This document shows positions 22,438 through 34,396 of a stretch of DNA of 64,000 bases, one piece after another. Under the pieces are notes generated by a model. It searched no databases, was not told the DNA's origin, and saw nothing but the letters and a program-made list of their open reading frames with translations. Source of the DNA: Locusta migratoria (lineage: Eukaryota > Arthropoda > Insecta > Orthoptera > Acrididae); the NCBI GenBank assembly GCA_026315105.1, contig CM048751.1, positions 342,286,649 through 342,350,648 on the forward strand, written 5' to 3'. The position numbers and the translations under genes are program-made. Position 1 is the first letter of the stretch, and the number at the start of each line of letters is the position of its first letter.

Positions 22438-23609
22438 ATGGTCGTGCATCAGCCATCTCTCAAGACAAGAAGAGGTCTTTTAATGCTGCTACTGTGGGAG
22501 GACGGCCAGGCTCGCCAGTTAGAAGCAAAACCCTTTCCTTGCTACCTGGTTTGCACAAGGACTGATGGAGGAGCTTTCACTACCACTAAACTGCTGTTCT
22601 TTGTTGAGACCATAGAGGACAAGTTTGGTGAAGTGGAATCTATGAGTAAACTTAGATCTGGCTCATTGCTCATTAAAATAGTCTCGGCAGCCCAGTCTGA
22701 GGCTTTGCTCGCCTGCACCACTCTTGGCGACATCCCAGTGACAATACTTCTACACAAATCTCTGAATATGGTACAGGGTATAATATTCCACCGGGACCTC
22801 CTTGAAACTGATGAAGAGCTTAGGACCAACCTCGAACACCGTGGTGTACATTTTGTTCGCCGCATTCAGAGGGGACCTAAAGACAACCACATTGATACTC
22901 GGTCCTTTATCTTGGCCTTCGATGGGGACACCGTCCCAGAGAAGGTCAAGATAATGATATATCAATGTGATGTGAAGCCCTACATTCCACCTCCCATGCG
23001 ATGTTTTCGATGCATGCTGTTTGGCCATATGTCCTCTCGCTGTACAGCAGTCACCGTGATTGTGGACACCCATTACATGAGGGGAGCCCCTGTGTTCCTC
23101 CACCGGCATGCGTCAACTGTCATCAGCACCACTCTTCAAGGTCGCCAGATTGCCCTATGTTCAAGAAAGAAAAGAAAACACAGGAGTACAAATCACTGGA
23201 GCGTTTGACATACCCTGAGGCCCGCAGCAAGTATGAACATCTGCATCCTGTGCAGATGTTGACTACCTTCACTACAACGTTATCTTCTAACCTTTCACCC
23301 TCCCCTTCCCACTCCCATCTCCCCCCTACATCCCATTCCCTCCCCCCCCACCCCCTCTACATCCCGTTCCCCCCCCCCTCCCTCACATCTCCCTCTCCTG
23401 TAACTCCTGTAGCCCTCCCTCTGTGTACCACCACTTCCCAGCCGGAGAAGTGCACCCATTCTCCAGCTCCTGCCAATGACAGTGCCCCATCTCAGGGCCT
23501 TCCGTCCCGGCGTTCCCCAGATCAGAGATCTTCGAACTCCAGTCGGCCTTTGGACTCAGTCGGTGAGTTCAAAGGTCGCTCGATCTTCATCAGTACCAGA
23601 CCTTACTGA
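22438..23609 (+). pseudogene. LINE-2 ORF1 (Gag-like), frameshifted
   Basis: The first part (22438 to about 23045) carries the RRM-like region and the first knuckle CFRCMLFGHMSSRC. The next knuckle, CVNCHQHHSSRSPDC, followed by PMFKKEKKTQEY, is in another frame (23001-23609), so a frameshift lies near 23045. A proline-rich low-complexity tail with C-runs follows. It is homologous in layout to 12297-13529. Confidence 0.8.
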
Positions 23610-23879
23610 CAAAAGTTCCCTCTCTGGGACTGGTCCTCCCCGTCCCACAAGGGAGAAAGAGAAAGAAAGAAGAAGAAGAAGAAGAAGAAACCAATGTTGC
23701 AAGATAAAGCTCCTCCGGTACCACCAGAGGTGCCGACTGTGCTTTCGCAACTCGCTCATCCCATTGAGCTTGAGGCTGATCAGCTATTTATGGATATCGT
23801 CCCTTCTTCTTTGTTGACAGACGCTGACAAAGCAGCATGACAGACCCCATTCGCTTCCTGCCTAGATCCTCATGATGTG

Positions 23880-26175
23880 ATCAACCAATGGAATTGTAAT
23901 GGCTACTACCATCACCTCTTGGAGATTAAACAGCTAATCTCTCTTTCTTCTGCGTTGTGTGTCATCCTGCAGGAATCATCTTTTATGAATGCACATTCAC
24001 CGACCCTCCTTGGGTTGTGTGCTTTTTGTCGGAACCGGGTTGGTCCCCTCCAGGCATCTGGTGGGGTTTGTACGTTGGTCCGGACAGATATTGTCAGTAC
24101 CTGGATTCCTCTCCAAACTCCATTGGAAGCAGTTGCTGTCCGGGTTCACTTTGACAATCCCCTATTGACCATTTATCTCGACTGGAGAAGGTGATCAGAC
24201 AGGCCTTCTCTAAATGACATCATCTTGTTGCAGTCTTCTTCCATCTTCATAAGGCATACGACACTGCTTGGCGTCATAATATTTTATGTTCTCTTTATGA
24301 CTGGGGCCTCACAGGGCTCCTTACCAAATTTTATTCGTTAGTTTTTATCCCACCGCCTGTTCCATGTCAGCGTTGGCTCTTCATTCAGCTCCCCTCGAAT
24401 ACAGGATAACAGTGTCTCCCAGGGCTCATTGTTGAGTGTTACACTCTTTCTAATCGCCATCAATGGGTTGGTGAGCTCTGTTGGGTCGCTGGTAACCCTG
24501 GCACTGTATGTCAATTACTTTTGCATATGGTACAGCTCCTACTCAGTAGCCTCTGCTGAACGTCAGCTCCAAAGCATCATTTGGCGAGCTCCAACGTGGG
24601 CTATGTCCCATGGTTTCCAGTTTTCCTCATCAAAAATGAGGATGATGCATTTCTGTCATCCTACTACAGTTCACCCTGTTCTTGGGTACTCAGCACCTGG
24701 AAGTTGTAGCACAGCATTGTTTTCTGGGTCTTCTCTTCGACAAAAAACTGACTTGGGTGCCCCATATTCGTCACCTAAAGATTAGTTGTATGAGGAAACT
24801 TAATGCCCTAAGTTTCCTTGCTCATTCATCTTGGGGTGCAGACCGAACAACTATCCTTCGTATCTATCGAGCTCTAATCTTGTCTCAATTGGACTATGTG
24901 TGTCAAGTTTATGGCTCGGCAGCTCCTTCTGCCCAGAAATTATTAGATCCGGTACACCATTATGGTGTACGCTTGGCTACAGGTGCATTCTGGACTAGCC
25001 CGGTCGGCAGTCTCCTTGTTGAGGCGGGAATCTGCCCTCTTCAGGTCAGGCGGCATCAGCTTCTGGCGTCTTATGCCATCGCCATCCGGCAATATCCTGC
25101 TGATCCCACTCACCAGGTTCTTTTTGCATGTGAAGGGCTTCGACCCTCTGATACCCGGCCGCGGGCAGGATTGCCCGTCGGACTGCGGCTTGCCTCTCTT
25201 TGCCATGATTTCCACTTCCCTTCCCTAGATTGCGCCCCCCGTATCACTGCACGCACACCCCATGGATGGTGCCGTGACCACTAATTCGGGCGGATCTCTT
25301 CCAGGGCCCAAAAGCTTTAATTTCCCCCGTGGTCTTTCAGTGTTTGGTGCGCCCAGTACTAGAAGAGTTACAGGGATCCTCTATTTTCTACACTGACAGC
25401 TCGAAAACTGCGGGCCATCCGGATATGCGTTTACATCTCCTGTTGGGGCGGAATGCCATTCTCTGCCAGAGGCATGCAGTGTGTTCACGGCAGAGCTGAT
25501 GGCGATTTATAGAGCCCTCTGTTTTATTAAACAGACTGACGTGGAATGTGGTTTAGTCTGTGTTGACTCCATGAGCAGTCTGCGGGCCATTGAGCATGTT
25601 TCCCCTCCCATCCTTTGGTTATTTCCATCCACAATCTGCTTGCTGACCTCCATTGTGCTGCCTACTCCGTTACCTTTCTCTGGGTGCCAAGCCATGTTGG
25701 TATTACAGGGAATGAACAGGCTGACCGGTTGGCTAGATCGGCAATTACTTGCTGCCCACCTCCCTTTCTAATTCCGGGTGCGGATCTGCGGGTGCAGATC
25801 AGATCTTTGCTTCACTCCTCATGGGATAGCAGTTGGAAAGCTACTGCACCTTCCAATAAACTCCACACCATCAAAGATACAACTGCAGCTTGGAGTTCAG
25901 CTTTACGCCCTTGCCGGAGAGAACTGACTGTCCTCTGTCGCCTCCGTATTGGACACTGCAGGCTGACCCATGGATTTCTATTACGCAATGACAATTCACA
26001 ACATTGTGATTGTGGAGCTGTACAATCCATGTCTCATATTCTGGTTGAATGTCCTCTCCATCTGACACTTCGTGGCGACTATGGCCTACCGCCTCTAGTT
26101 TTGGCGGATGACCCACGGATTATTGATCGTGTCCTTGCTTTCCTCCGTAAAGGTAGGTTTTATTCTCAGCTCTAG
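23880..26175 (+). pseudogene. LINE-2 ORF2 with most of the endonuclease deleted
   Basis: The start (INQWNCNGYYHHLLEIKQL, 23880) is an APE-endonuclease N-terminus. It stops near 24190, and the sequence passes straight into RT (HKAYDTAWRH, about 24246), so most of the endonuclease and the RT N-terminus are missing. RT continues in several frames (SLLSVTLFLIAINGL, about 24425; FLGLLFDKKLTWVPHI, about 24722). RNase H fragments lie at about 25385-25740 (FTAELMAIYRALCFI; FLWVPSHVGITGNEQADRLA). The C-terminal LCRLRIGHCRLTHGFLL and CDCGAVQSMSHILVEC zinc patch ends at TAG 26173-26175. Confidence 0.85.
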
Positions 26176-26929
26176 GACTCGCTTGGTTGGGGTGAGTGGG
26201 TTTGTGACTCTTGGCTGTTTGCAGGGTTTATAGTCTTCTTTCCCCCCCCCCCCCCCCCCCCCCCCCCCCGTTCCCCGTTCACCACTCTTTTACTTTTTAA
26301 TGTCGTTTTATTTCTCACTACTCTGAAGCTGTGATCTGTTGACCACTGTGTCATTAGTAACTTGTGGTTTAGAAGGTTGTCGTCACTTCCGGAGCTATGG
26401 GAGCGGTCACTGTAGCTTTCACTGCCCAAAGTTGGTTTTAGTTTTATTGGTGAGATGATTTTAGTTCCTAGTGGAATGGTCTTTTAGCTTTCCCACATTT
26501 TTTTTGGGTTCTGTGGCATGTACAATTCTGAGTTAAAGGGACTGATGACCTCGTTGTTTGGTTCCTCATTTCCATCAACACACACACACGCTTTGTCATG
26601 GTGTTGACAAAAATGGGTCTGTCTGTATACACAAGGAGTAGTTACACCAGGTAGCCCCATGTTCTCCACCTGCGGCTTTGTTTGTTTTGACTGTGTAACA
26701 GCGTTCTACATACAAGGTCAGTGCCACGTAGGTTAACAAGGCCTGTGCATTGCATACCAAGAGTAGTCATAACACAAGAAAACTATTTGACTTAAGTAGC
26801 ATTATGCTGTGTCTGGGAATACGTGCACGTTGCACAATGTGTTTCAGAATATTTTTTGTAAAAAATAGACGAAGATTACTCACCAGGCGAAGGAGCACAG
26901 GTGTGACAGCATCACAAATAAATAAATGA

Positions 26930-26981
<52 letters not shown>

Positions 26982-27016
26982 GCAAGCTTTCGCAACCCAG
27001 TTGCGTCTTCAGGCAG
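26982..27016 (-). ncRNA. hammerhead-like motif (unit 2, left)
   Basis: Minus strand: CTGAAGA, helix II GCAAC-TGG-GTTGC (extendable by a C-G pair), GAAAGCTT and GCG pairing with upstream TGC. It faces outward. Confidence 0.48.
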
Positions 27017-27174
27017 TATGGAAGGAGAGGGAAAAGGAAATGATGAGGGTTTTAAGGAAGGGGTAAGGAGTCATTCCAATCCCGGGAGAGGAAAGACTTA
27101 CCTTGGGTGAAAAAATGGAGGGTAAACAAATGCACACATGCCCACACATTTCCTTTTCCCTCTCCTTCCCTACT

Positions 27175-27209
27175 GCCTGAAGACGCAACTGGGTTGCGAA
27201 AGCTTGCGA
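27175..27209 (+). ncRNA. hammerhead-like motif (unit 2, right)
   Basis: Plus-strand partner of 26982-27016, identical in the core. It faces outward. Confidence 0.48.
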
Positions 27210-27948
27210 TTGTGTGTGTGTTTGTGTGTATTCATTTATTTATTTGTGATGCTGTCACACCTGTGCTCCTTCGCCTGGTGAGTAATCTTCGTCTATTTTT
27301 TACATTCTTTTTCCTGCTAGGAATTTTTCGTCTTAATATTCGTATCATAGAATATTTTTTGTCTTATTTATGTGATTCTCAGTGCAGATTTTTGCTGGTA
27401 GGAAACAAAATGCCCAACATGAATCATCCAATTCCAATATTGGTAAGATTGCTTATTAATAGTTAATAAATATCTTGTTGTTGTGGTCTTCAGCTCACAC
27501 ACTGGTTTGCTGTACCTCTCCACACTACCCTGTCCTGTGCAAGCCTCTTCATCTGAGGATATGAATGGCAACCTACATCCTTTGACTCTGCTTACTGAAT
27601 TCGTCCCTTGGTTTACCTCTATGATTTTTACCCCACACACTTCTTTGTAATGCTAAGGTGATGATACCTTCATGTCTCAGAATGTGTCCCACCAACCTAT
27701 CCCTTCTCTTAGTCATGATATTCCAGAAACTCCTTTTCTACCCAATTCTATTGAGCACTTCTTCATTAGTTATAGGATCTACCCATAAAATCTTCATCAT
27801 TAGTTTGTAGAACCACATTTCAAAAGCTTCTACCATCTATTTGTCTGAACTCTGTTTTGTCCACATTTCACTCCTATACAATGCTACACACCAGACAAAT
27901 GCTTTCAGAAATGACTTCCTTAAATTTAAACTAATACTTGATGTCAAC

Positions 27949-28461
27949 TGTGGTGTCGCACAAGTCCAAAGTGCGCGCCACTTACTTTCGCCGTGCGCCG
28001 CCATGTACGCACGGCGCGGCGTTCTTACGATGTCAGCCATGAGCGCCCTCTGCGACAACTCCACTTGTGGCCACCACTGAACAACATTGTTCACTTGGGA
28101 CTGAGATAGGAACCAGTGAACACTTCGGAATCAGATAGGCACCAGTAAAGACTTGGCTATCGGATAGGCACTAGGCAGGCCTCTATCTCAACTATGTATC
28201 AGCATTCTGCAGTACTGAGCTATGTAAAAGATTTGTATAAATTGTATAAATTCTGTGCAATATATATCTCGTTCTAATTTACTCTAGTGTTTCTAGTTTT
28301 TGCTGTCCCACTGGCTTCTCACCTTCGTACCTGCACAAGCGTGCCTCCTTATTCCTGTGTCGGTCTCATTCTACTCGGCCACCGACACCTACGACGGAAA
28401 GAGACACAAAAGCGGCGATGAGGCTGGGACACAAAAGTGGCGACGGGGATGGGATACAGAA
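27949..28461 (+). mobile_element. LTR-like repeat copy 2 inside RTE-A
   Basis: It begins TGTGGTGTCGCAC and is flanked by TCAAC on both sides (27944-27948 and 28462-28466), as expected for an LTR-element integrase. The LTR-like part runs to about GGCCACCGACACC (28390). It is followed by about 70 bp resembling a gypsy leader (two GGCGAYG...GGGAYACA-type blocks). No internal coding sequence follows before the right duplication. Confidence 0.72.
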
Positions 28462-30574
28462 TCAACAGATTTCGCTTCTTCAGAAACGCTTTTCTTCCCA
28501 TAGCGATTATTCATTTTATGTCTTTTATTTTGGCCATCAGAAGTTATCTTGCTACCCAAATAACAAAACTCATCCACTACTTTTTCATCGCATTACCTAA
28601 TCTAATTTCTTCAGCCTCGCCTGATTTTCTGACATTACATTCCATTACCTTTGTTTTACTCTTCTTAATGTTCATCTTATATCTTCCTTTCAAGACACTG
28701 TCCATTCCATTTAATTGTTCTTCCAGGTCCTTTGCTGTCTCTGTCATCAGCAAACCACAAATTTTTATTCCCTGTCCCTGGACATGAATTCCCTCTCCAA
28801 ATGTCCCCTTGCATTCCTTCATAGCTTGCTCAATGTGCAGATTGAACAACATTGGGGAAAGGCTACAACACTCTTTTACTCCCTTCCCAACCACTGTAAC
28901 CCTTTCATGCCCTTCGACTCTAATAATTGCTCTCTGGTTTTTGTACAACATTGTCGAAAGCTTTCTCCGGATCTTGAAATGCTAAAAACATAGGTTTGCC
29001 TTTCCTTAACCTATCTTCTAAGACAAGTCATAATGTGAATATTACCTCCCATACTCCTACATTTCTCCTAAATCCAAACTGACCTTCCCCAAGTTTTTTC
29101 CATTTGTCCGTGAATAATTCATGTTGGTATTTTGTATCAATTACTTATTAAACTGATACTTCTGTAATTTTCACATTTGTCTGCAATTCCTTTCTTCAGA
29201 ACTGGAATGCCTACATTATTCTTGAAGTTTGAGGGTATTTCCTTGTCTCATACATCTTGCACACCATATGGAACAATTTCTACAGGACTGGCTCTCCTAA
29301 CGATAATAGCAATTCCAACAGAACATGAGCTACTCCAGGGGCCTTGTTTCTACTCAAATCTTTTAGTGCTCTGTCATATTCTTCTCACAGTATTGTATCT
29401 CCTATGTCATCTTTCTCTACTTTGTCATCCATTTCTAGAATACTGCCTTCAAGTTTATTTCCTTTGTACAGGCTCTCTATATATTCCTTTCAGCTTTCCC
29501 TTCTTTGCTTAGTACTGGTTTTCCATCTGAGTTCTTGATAGTCTTATGATCATACTGCTGCTTTTCTTGTCTCCAAATATCTCTCTTATTTTTCTGTAGG
29601 TGGTATCTGTCTTTCACCTAGTTATCCATTCTTCTACAGGCTTGCATTTCTCCTAAAGTCACTCCTCCTTAGCCAGTCTGCGCTTCCTGTCACATCATTT
29701 TTCATTCATCTGTACTCCCTTTTGCCTGCTTCACTTAATGCATTTTTATATTTTTTCATATCATCAATTAACTTCAGTATCTCCTATATTATCCAAGGAT
29801 TTCTATTAGGCCTTGTACATTCTTGCCATTCTTCTTGTACTGTATTACTTTCCCCCCATTTCAGACAATCTTTCCATAATGCTCCATCTAAAACTCTCAA
29901 CCAGCTCTGTTTCCTTCAATTTAATGAGATCCCGTCTCCTTAATTCCAATAAGTTATGGTCAGTCTATATCTGCACTGGATATGTCTTACAGTTTAAAAC
30001 CTGGTTTTTAAGCCTTTGCCTTACACTTGTAAAATCAATCTGGTACATCTCCATGTGTATAACCTCCTTTCATGATGATTAAATCGAGTGTTTTTGATCA
30101 TTAAATTGTGCCCTGCACAAAATTGTACCAGGAAATCTCCTTTTTCATTCCTTTTCCCCAGACCACATTCACCTACTACATTTCCTTCTCTTTCCTTTTC
30201 TATTACGGAGCTCTTGTCCCCCATCACAATTAAGTTTTCTTCTCCTTTATCGGTCTGAATAATTTCATTTATCTTCTCATACATTTCATCAAACTTCTCA
30301 TCATTGCCAGAGCTAGTTGGCATGTAAACTTGTAGTACTGTGGCTGGTGTTGGCTTCCTGTCTTTATTTGCTATGATAATGCATTCACTATGCTGTTCAT
30401 ATTAACTTACCTGTATTCCTATTTTCTCATTCGTTATCAGACCTAATCCTGTGTTAGCATCAACTGATTTTGTACTCACCTGACTATAAATCTTGTTCAT
30501 TCTGCCACTGAATATCACTAATCCTCACCGTATCTAATTTATCCATTTTGCTTTTCACATTTTCTAACTTACTG

Positions 30575-31620
30575 TATATTTCTGCAGATAAGACGACCTT
30601 CAGATTTGACGAGGTACAAATTATCATCAAAATTTTATATTTTAAGCATATATCTGTCCTATAAGAAGACCCCCAAGTTACCGTGTTTTCCCTGAATGCA
30701 AGCCACACTCCCCCCCCCCCCCCCCCAGTTTTCAGGATCTAAAAATACACCTGCGGCTTAGATTCAGATGCAGAGCTTCAGGAAGTTCCGAAAAATGCCG
30801 TTTGATGCCTCCATAAGCAGGTTTTGTGAATGGTAGTTCTGAAAAATGCTGCTAGAATCCTTCATAAGAAATTTTCATGATTGGATTTCACCCTTTGTTG
30901 CAGTGTTTGCTGTCTGATTTTGAACTTTCGTGCGTGTTGTGTTACATTGTGTCCAGTCATGAAGAAGCGTGGGGTGTGTGTGGGGTGTTTTTTTTTTTTT
31001 ACAGTGTGAAGTTTAAGAGAAAAGTAATTTCTTTTGCCGAGGTGGCATTTAACCTCGCTGATGCACATATTTGGCTGGGCGCTAATGACCATAGAAGTTG
31101 TGCGCCCTAAAACCACAAAAAAAAAAAAAAAAAAAAAAAAAGATGCACATATTATGAGGGTGAAAACACAAGAAATTGCTCGGGAACATAAGATAAAGGA
31201 TTTCAAAGGAAGCTGGAATTGTTGCATTTAGCTCCGAAATGTTTTTATTCTTTCACTGCTCCATACGTAAATATATGCTAATTGTTTCAGTGCAACTCTG
31301 AATATACTAAGAAATTATTTTTGACAAGCTACATTTGTAAAATCAAGCTGCATTGTAAATAATTATTTCTATTCCTGCTCTATGGCATATAAGTAATCCT
31401 ATGTACCTTTGTCCACTCAGTAAATTAACAAAGCTCGTAAAGCGAATAATGTTTAAAAAAAATATGCAAACCTTTGTTTTCATAAATCTTTCCTTCATGG
31501 CATAAATCTCAGACTAAATTTCAATCTAATTTTTTTGTACCTTTGTATGAAAAAAAACTCAGATTTTGGGGCCTTTCTTTTTAATGATTCAACCGTCGTC
31601 TTATCTGCGGAAATGTACGG
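30575..31620. mobile_element. pogo-like DNA element inside RTE-A
   Basis: The ends read GTATATTTCTGCAGATAAGACGAC on the left and the complement of GTACATTTCCGCAGATAAGACGAC on the right, giving about 24 bp inverted repeats with two differences. RTE sequence continues on both sides. The plus strand encodes FKRKVISFAEVAFNLADAHI near 31010-31070 and MRVKTQEIAREHKIKDFKGS near 31156-31215. These look like the N-terminal helix-turn-helix of pogo/Tigger transposases, split by a LINE tail. A C-run lies at 30712-30727. Confidence 0.65.
31072..31141 (+). mobile_element. 70 bp 5'-truncated LINE-1-family tail
   Basis: GCTAATGACCATAGAAGTTG and CCTAAAACCAC plus poly-A are identical to the LINE-1 3' terminus at 17575-17624. 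It is flanked by GATGCACATATT (31060-31071 and 31142-31153), a perfect 12 bp duplication. It interrupts the pogo-like HTH region. Confidence 0.93.
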
Positions 31621-31920
31621 AACCTACTCTATTAAGGGATAGAACATTCCACGTTCTGTTCCGTAGAGTACTTGTTTTATTTTTCTTGATGATGACTTCC
31701 TCCTGAGTAGTTCTTGCCTGGAGATCTGAATGGGGGTCTAATTTACCTCTGGAATATTTTACCTCAAAGGATACCATCAACATATATTCATACCGTAGAG
31801 TTACATGTCCCCGGGAAAAGAAAGGACTGTAGTTTTCCCTTGCTTTCAGCTGTTTTCAGTAAGGCTAATCATCTATACTGTTGCCCCTGTAACTACTAAA
31901 AAGGCTGCTGCCCGTCTTCA

Positions 31921-32056
31921 GGAGCCACATGTTTGTCTGGCCTTTCCACAAATACCCCTCCATTGTGGTTGCACCTATGGTATGGGTATCTGTATCTGTA
32001 TCATTGAGATACGCAAGCAACCCCATCTCAGCAATGTCTGTGGTTCCTGAGGGTGG
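31921..32056 (-). ncRNA. HDV-type ribozyme-like 5' end of RTE-A (degenerate)
   Basis: The minus strand starts CCACCCTC. GGAACCACA pairs with TGTGGCTCC across the structure, with one change. It corresponds to the better-preserved structure at 34979-35107, but P1 and P4 pairing are weakened by mutations. Confidence 0.5.
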
Positions 32057-32860
32057 TAAAAACATCTTATACAAACACAAATTTGTCTTTGAATCACGTA
32101 AATAACATTAAGAACAATCTGAAACACATTGTGCAACATTCACTTATTCCCAAATTCAGTACAACGCTACTAAAACAAATAGTTTGCGTATCTTATGACT
32201 ACTCCTGTTAATCTGTTAATCTCTTGTCAATCTGCAGCGTTTTGGTCACAACAGGCCACGGTCACATCAAGTAACTCTATTGCCATTGGTACTACAAAGA
32301 TGTTGATGTAAAACAAAGAAGTAATTGGACAAGTGTTTCAAAATAGAGATTTGGCCTTAACAAATAGGCTGTAACTAGAGCTGTTTGAGCTTTGAAGATT
32401 ATGTTGTCCCATATCAGGCCTTTTGTCAAAAGCAACACTTCCTAATAACACAATTGTCACTATTGGGTTTCGACAACTCTCAGTACTGTACTTGCTGCAC
32501 TCCAGCACTGCTGCTTTCTCTTGATTCAAAAATAATGATTATAATAACAATCAAAAGAGACAGCATCCACACTTAAGTCTCAAAAATCAGTTTCATAGCA
32601 GATTAAGAAAATATATTTGTGTAATCCAGAACATTTAGAGATGGCATACTGACAGAATTACAACTAGCTCAGCCCCCAGACCAAAATCGTGGATTCGCCA
32701 CTGTGACCACCATATGTTCTGTTCTGGCTATAGTTACAAATTATTGCTTTGGTTATTACTCCAAAGGTTCCCTCTATACAGCACCATCGAAGGAACGAGA
32801 TTGTTGGCAAGTGTCTTTTTTTCTTTTTCTTTTTTGTTTCTTTTCTTTTTATTTTAATGA
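32057..32860. other. unassigned flank
   Basis: No element recognised. Pyrimidine-rich tract at about 32815-32853 just before the mariner end. Confidence 0.4.
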
Positions 32861-33480
32861 GGGTTGTTCAAATGAAAATGTATGAAATATCTTAATAACC
32901 AAACCAGTTGAAATTTGAGTATGAGTTTTGGGATAATATAGTGCAACATCTAGGGATGCGAATTTAGTGTCCAGTCTGCTCATAAAAAAATCAAGTCTGT
33001 GCCCTCGGCTGGCAAGGTGATGTTCACCATCTCTTTTCGAGACCCAAGGTCTGATACTCATTGAAGTCCCCGAGCTCGAAAAAACCATTACCAGTGACTG
33101 TGAGTGTACTGAGAGACACTCTGTAGCCTACAAAAGTCCATCACGAGCAAACGGCCTGGACTGCTCATGGAGGGAGTGATTCTGCTCCATGATTACACTA
33201 GTCCAGATGTCTCCAGCATCACACAAAGTGTACTGGCCGAGTTCACGTGGGAGCAACTTGAGCATCTGACCAACAGCTCAGACATGTCACCCTGTGACTT
33301 TCATCTGTTCATTCTGCTATAAAATAATCTCAAAAGGAAGCGCTTCAACTCTGATGATGAACTGAAGAATACAGTAGAGGTCTGACGCATGTCACAGTCA
33401 CAGCAATTCTGGAAACAGGAAATCCTTCGACTCATTAAAGAGTGGGATGTCGAAAAACTCTTTAGTTTGATGTGTTATTG
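32861..33480 (+). pseudogene. mariner transposase relic with internal deletion
   Basis: It starts with a mariner end (GTTCAAATGAAAATGTATGAAA). About 100 bp later comes PSAGKVMFTIFFDPRSDT, so the DNA-binding domain and first third of the transposase are missing. Later blocks: LLHDYTSPD (about 33190), WEQLEHLTNSSDMSPCDFHLF (about 33252-33312), the last catalytic-Asp region of D,D34D mariners, and KRFNSDDELKNTVEV. Stops interrupt it. No right terminal repeat was seen. Confidence 0.72.
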
Positions 33481-33489
33481 TCCTTCTAA

Positions 33490-33997
33490 AGCATCATTGT
33501 TTTTGCTTCAGTTGTCATATGAGAATCCAAACCCATCAATTGCATCAAAATTTTACTCTACCAAATCATTTAATACTTGGTGGGAATAAAGTGCCAAACA
33601 GGAATATTTGCAAGTAGGAGGAGTTGAAAATAAAACTTTCAAAAATGACTCACTACTTTAGAAAAGAGTAAGAAGTTGTGGTCAAATTAAGGAAAAGAGT
33701 TACATGGAACTCTCATTGGAATATTTGATATAATAACCTATCTGACAAAACAAAATAGGCCTTTATGTGGCTACAGAGAAAAACGACACCAATGTCAATA
33801 AAGGCAACTTCTTAGAACTGTTGCATCTGCTGTCAAAGTACCACCCAGTCCTCCAAGAATATTTGATAAGTATAAAAGAGGACAAAGATCTTAAATTTCA
33901 TTCTACGTGTTCTTTTGCAAATATAAAGAGGTTCAAATAACCACTGAAGAATGTATATTTGAGAAAGGTGTATTTGTTTTCTTAAAAAATCATCCGC
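33490..33997. other. unassigned stretch
   Basis: AT-rich, nothing recognised. Confidence 0.4.
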
Positions 33998-34012
33998 TTG
34001 ATATAGTGAAAG

Positions 34013-34077
34013 TATATATATAAAAAATAGATGATTACTCCCCAGGCGAAGGAGCACAGGTGGTGATAGTAGCACAA

Positions 34078-34124
<47 letters not shown>

Positions 34125-34339
34125 TTCACAACCCAGTTGCTTCTTCAGGCAGAAGGGAATGAGGGGGAAAGGAAGTGATGAGGGTTTTAGGGGAGGGGGT
34201 AAGAGCCATTCCAATCCCGGGAGAGAAAAGACGTACCTTGGGGGGGAAGAAGAAAAGGAAGGTAAACAAATACACACACACCCACACATTTACACAGACA
34301 CAAACACACATAGGCAGACATACTGTAGAAAGCAAAGAG

Positions 34340-34396
<57 letters not shown>

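Larger units (their letters stand above)
21729..26589 (+). mobile_element. LINE-2 copy: decayed I/Jockey-group LINE
   Basis: Same architecture and same 5' start (C-run then GGGGCCCACAG) as LINE-1, but a diverged subfamily. It is flanked by GCTTTGTCAAGGT (21716-21728) and GCTTTGTCATGGT (26590-26602), a 13 bp duplication with one change. It contains ORF1 and ORF2 relics, a long C-run at about 26242-26270, and a 3' end with GGGACTGATGACC followed by a CA-repeat tail and no poly-A. Confidence 0.87.
26860..27348. mobile_element. inverted-dimer PLE tail insertion (unit 2)
   Basis: The left arm (26860 to about 27028) is the PLE 3' tail on the minus strand and the right arm (about 27150-27348) is the same tail on the plus strand. 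Between them lies a short internal part of the left copy. Both arms carry the hammerhead-like motif and CA/GT tract. The unit is flanked by a perfect 14 bp duplication AGAATATTTTTTGT (26846-26859 and 27349-27362), so it integrated as one piece. Confidence 0.85.
27480..32056 (-). mobile_element. RTE-type LINE, copy A, nearly full length, nested insertions
   Basis: Minus-strand order: 5' ribozyme-like structure (32056-31921), 5' UTR, endonuclease start with RTWNVLSLNRVG (about 31655), pogo-like insertion, more endonuclease (KMDKLDTVRISDIQWQ, about 30530; ENLIVMGD, about 30230; NTRFNHHERRLYTW, about 30070), linker, RT with KGVKECCSLSPMLFN (about 28890) and AKDLEEQLNGMDSVLKGRYK (about 28720), LTR-like insertion, then the C-terminus with a RRDRLVGHILRHEG-like block (about 27700). 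Frames are broken throughout. Without the insertions the copy is about 3.1 kb, near the usual RTE length. Confidence 0.85.

Noticed and set aside
26603..26845. N-terminal half of the Tc1-like relic beyond LINE-2
   Set aside because: Expected position, but I could not find clear Tc1 residues or a matching terminal repeat.
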